This document shows, in pieces, positions 62,963 to 64,000 of a stretch of DNA of 64,000 nt. The notes beneath the pieces are model-generated. The model saw nothing but the letters and a program-made list of their open reading frames with translations. It did not search any database and was not told where the DNA came from. The position numbers and the translations under genes are program-made. This stretch comes from Pelagibacteraceae bacterium (GTDB taxonomy: Bacteria > Pseudomonadota > Alphaproteobacteria > Pelagibacterales > Pelagibacteraceae), in assembly GCA_008638205.1 (NCBI GenBank), contig VTPO01000005.1, forward strand, positions 1 through 64,000. Direction: 5' to 3'. How positions within the stretch are numbered: the first letter of the stretch is position 1; each line of letters starts with the position of its first letter.

Positions 62963-64000
62963 ATGACAGATGTTACAAAAGTCAATTTAAATGAATACCC
63001 AATCCTACCACTTAGGGATATTGTAGTATTTCCGAATGCAGCCATCCCCTTATTTGTCGGTAGAGAAAAATCTATTAAGGCCTTAGAGGCTGTAGCCTCA
63101 AAGTATAAAAAAATTATTTTAGTAGCTCAAAAAGATTCGGAAACAGACGATCCTAAGGACAAAGATGTTTATGCTTACGGAACTTTAGGAGAAATACTCC
63201 AATTGCTTAAATTACCGGACGGCACTGTAAAAATTTTAGTTGAAGGAAAATCTATAGTTAAAATTAAAGAATTTAAAAAAAATGAAGATTTCTTATTAGC
63301 AGATTGTGAGGAAGTTAAACTCGATTCTAAAAAGCCTGAAGCAATTTCTTTATCCAAGGCTATTATTGGAAAATACGAAAAGCTTTCGAAAATTTCAAAA
63401 AAATTTAATGATGAAAATAACATCAATTTTAAAAACGAAACAGATCCGGTAGTTATATCCAATAAGATTGCTTCAAATTTAAGTATCGATCTTTTTGAAA
63501 AGCAAAAGATTTTAGAAAGTGTCGATATTCAAAAAAAATTAGAATTAATTTTAGGTTATTTAGATAATGAAATTGATGTCTTGTCTGTGGAAAAAAGAAT
63601 TAGAGGTAGGGTTAAAAATCAAATGGAAAAAACTCAGAGGGAGTATTATCTCAATGAGCAATTAAAGGCGATCCAAAAAGAGCTTGGTGAAATTGAGGAA
63701 GGAAAAGATGAAACCAAAGTTCTAGAAGATTCTATTAAAAAAGCAAAAATGTCCAAAGAGGCAGAAGAAAAATGTTTTGCAGAATTAAAAAAATTACGAA
63801 TGATGAGTCCCATGTCTGCAGAATCTACGGTAGTAAGAAATTACTTAGAGTGGATGGTTGCTTTGCCGTGGCATAAGTCTTCTAAAGTGAACACGGATAT
63901 TAATGTAGCTCAAAAAGTTTTAGACAAAGACCATTATGGTCTTGAAAAAGTAAAAGATAGAATTTTAGAGTTTCTTGCAGTCCAGTCTAGAATACAAAAA
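62963..64000 (+). CDS. lon: Lon protease (N-terminal part, runs off the window)
   Basis: 346 codons are open from ATG 62963 to the window end. Start YPILPLRDIVVFPNAAIPLFVGR is the LonN substrate-binding domain, and RVKNQMEKTQREYYLNEQLK is the coiled-coil linker; the window ends just before the AAA+ Walker A motif, at YGLEKVKDRILEFLAVQ. ATP-dependent quality-control protease. Completes the usual clpX-lon order. Confidence 0.96.
   Translation, partial: MTDVTKVNLNEYPILPLRDIVVFPNAAIPLFVGREKSIKALEAVASKYKKIILVAQKDSETDDPKDKDVYAYGTLGEILQLLKLPDGTVKILVEGKSIVKIKEFKKNEDFLLADCEEVKLDSKKPEAISLSKAIIGKYEKLSKISKKFNDENNINFKNETDPVVISNKIASNLSIDLFEKQKILESVDIQKKLELILGYLDNEIDVLSVEKRIRGRVKNQMEKTQREYYLNEQLKAIQKELGEIEEGKDETKVLEDSIKKAKMSKEAEEKCFAELKKLRMMSPMSAESTVVRNYLEWMVALPWHKSSKVNTDINVAQKVLDKDHYGLEKVKDRILEFLAVQSRIQK

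Noticed and set aside
1-64000. CRISPR arrays, rRNA, IS elements, toxin-antitoxin or restriction systems
   Set aside because: No repeat-spacer pattern, rRNA segment, transposase, integrase, or defence-type protein was seen in any reading frame.

Overview
The window is a very AT-rich, tightly packed bacterial chromosome segment. Gene content and order (tRNA-Leu–tig–clpP–clpX–lon, a purB-purC-purS-purQ-purL-bolA-grxD run, TTT and TRAP solute transporters, a DUF4174 protein, ParE, type I GlnA) suggest a streamlined marine alphaproteobacterium of the SAR11/Pelagibacterales type or a similarly reduced lineage. The assignment rests on gene content and compaction only; no rRNA is present to confirm it. 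I saw no IS element, integrase, CRISPR array or rRNA.

Layout. 1-3143: tail of an unknown gene, then a tripartite tricarboxylate transporter (tctC-tctB-tctA). 3183-9322 (minus): enolase-superfamily dehydratase, a large FAD/Fe-S 2-hydroxyacid dehydrogenase, an HDAC-fold deacetylase and a photolyase-like protein with apparently permuted domain order. 9379-15537 (plus): serine-glyoxylate aminotransferase, a TRAP transporter (dctP-dctQ-dctM), a crotonase and a CaiB-type CoA-transferase, which together look like an organic-acid uptake and catabolic block. 15534-20712: MazG-like, HIT, RlmJ, a Cys-peptidase-like protein, an inverse-autotransporter barrel with a secreted partner, and phosphomannomutase. 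20884-23852: class Ia ribonucleotide reductase. 23888-31908: methyltransferase, cytochrome b561 / cytochrome c' pair, two dienelactone hydrolases, EamA and YczE membrane proteins, and methylcitrate-cycle genes (prpB, prpC). 31966-42888 (plus): glmU-glmS, ydcF-like, ytoQ, class II DAHP synthase, nadE-cysS-cimA-trmJ-rpsD. 50101-42890 (minus): nine genes from sfsA to grxD with one intergenic base in total. 50103-54841: cinA-like, glycosyltransferase and methyltransferases, and a cluster of three tRNA-Leu(UAA) copies or remnants with small cargo genes between them. 54838-64000: parE, glnA, bdhA-like SDR, tRNA-Leu(UAG), tig, clpP, clpX and the start of lon.

How it works together. Two binding-protein-dependent carriers feed carboxylates to the dehydratase, dehydrogenase, aminotransferase, crotonase and CoA-transferase genes. 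In both transport operons the binding-protein gene is followed by an intrinsic-terminator-like hairpin before the membrane subunits, which would give excess binding protein.

Most notable signals: (1) the tRNA-Leu(UAA) 3'-end-delimited cassette array at 52920-54452, where cargo genes begin 3-6 bases after the CCA end; (2) the permuted photolyase; (3) an inverse-autotransporter barrel that ends without a passenger and is followed 2 bases later by a separate secreted protein, both behind a perfect promoter that implies leaderless mRNA; (4) an SMR-type transporter lacking the essential TM1 glutamate; (5) head-to-head gene pairs whose start codons overlap or are 1 base apart; (6) several consensus promoters with 16-bp spacers placed almost on the start codon.
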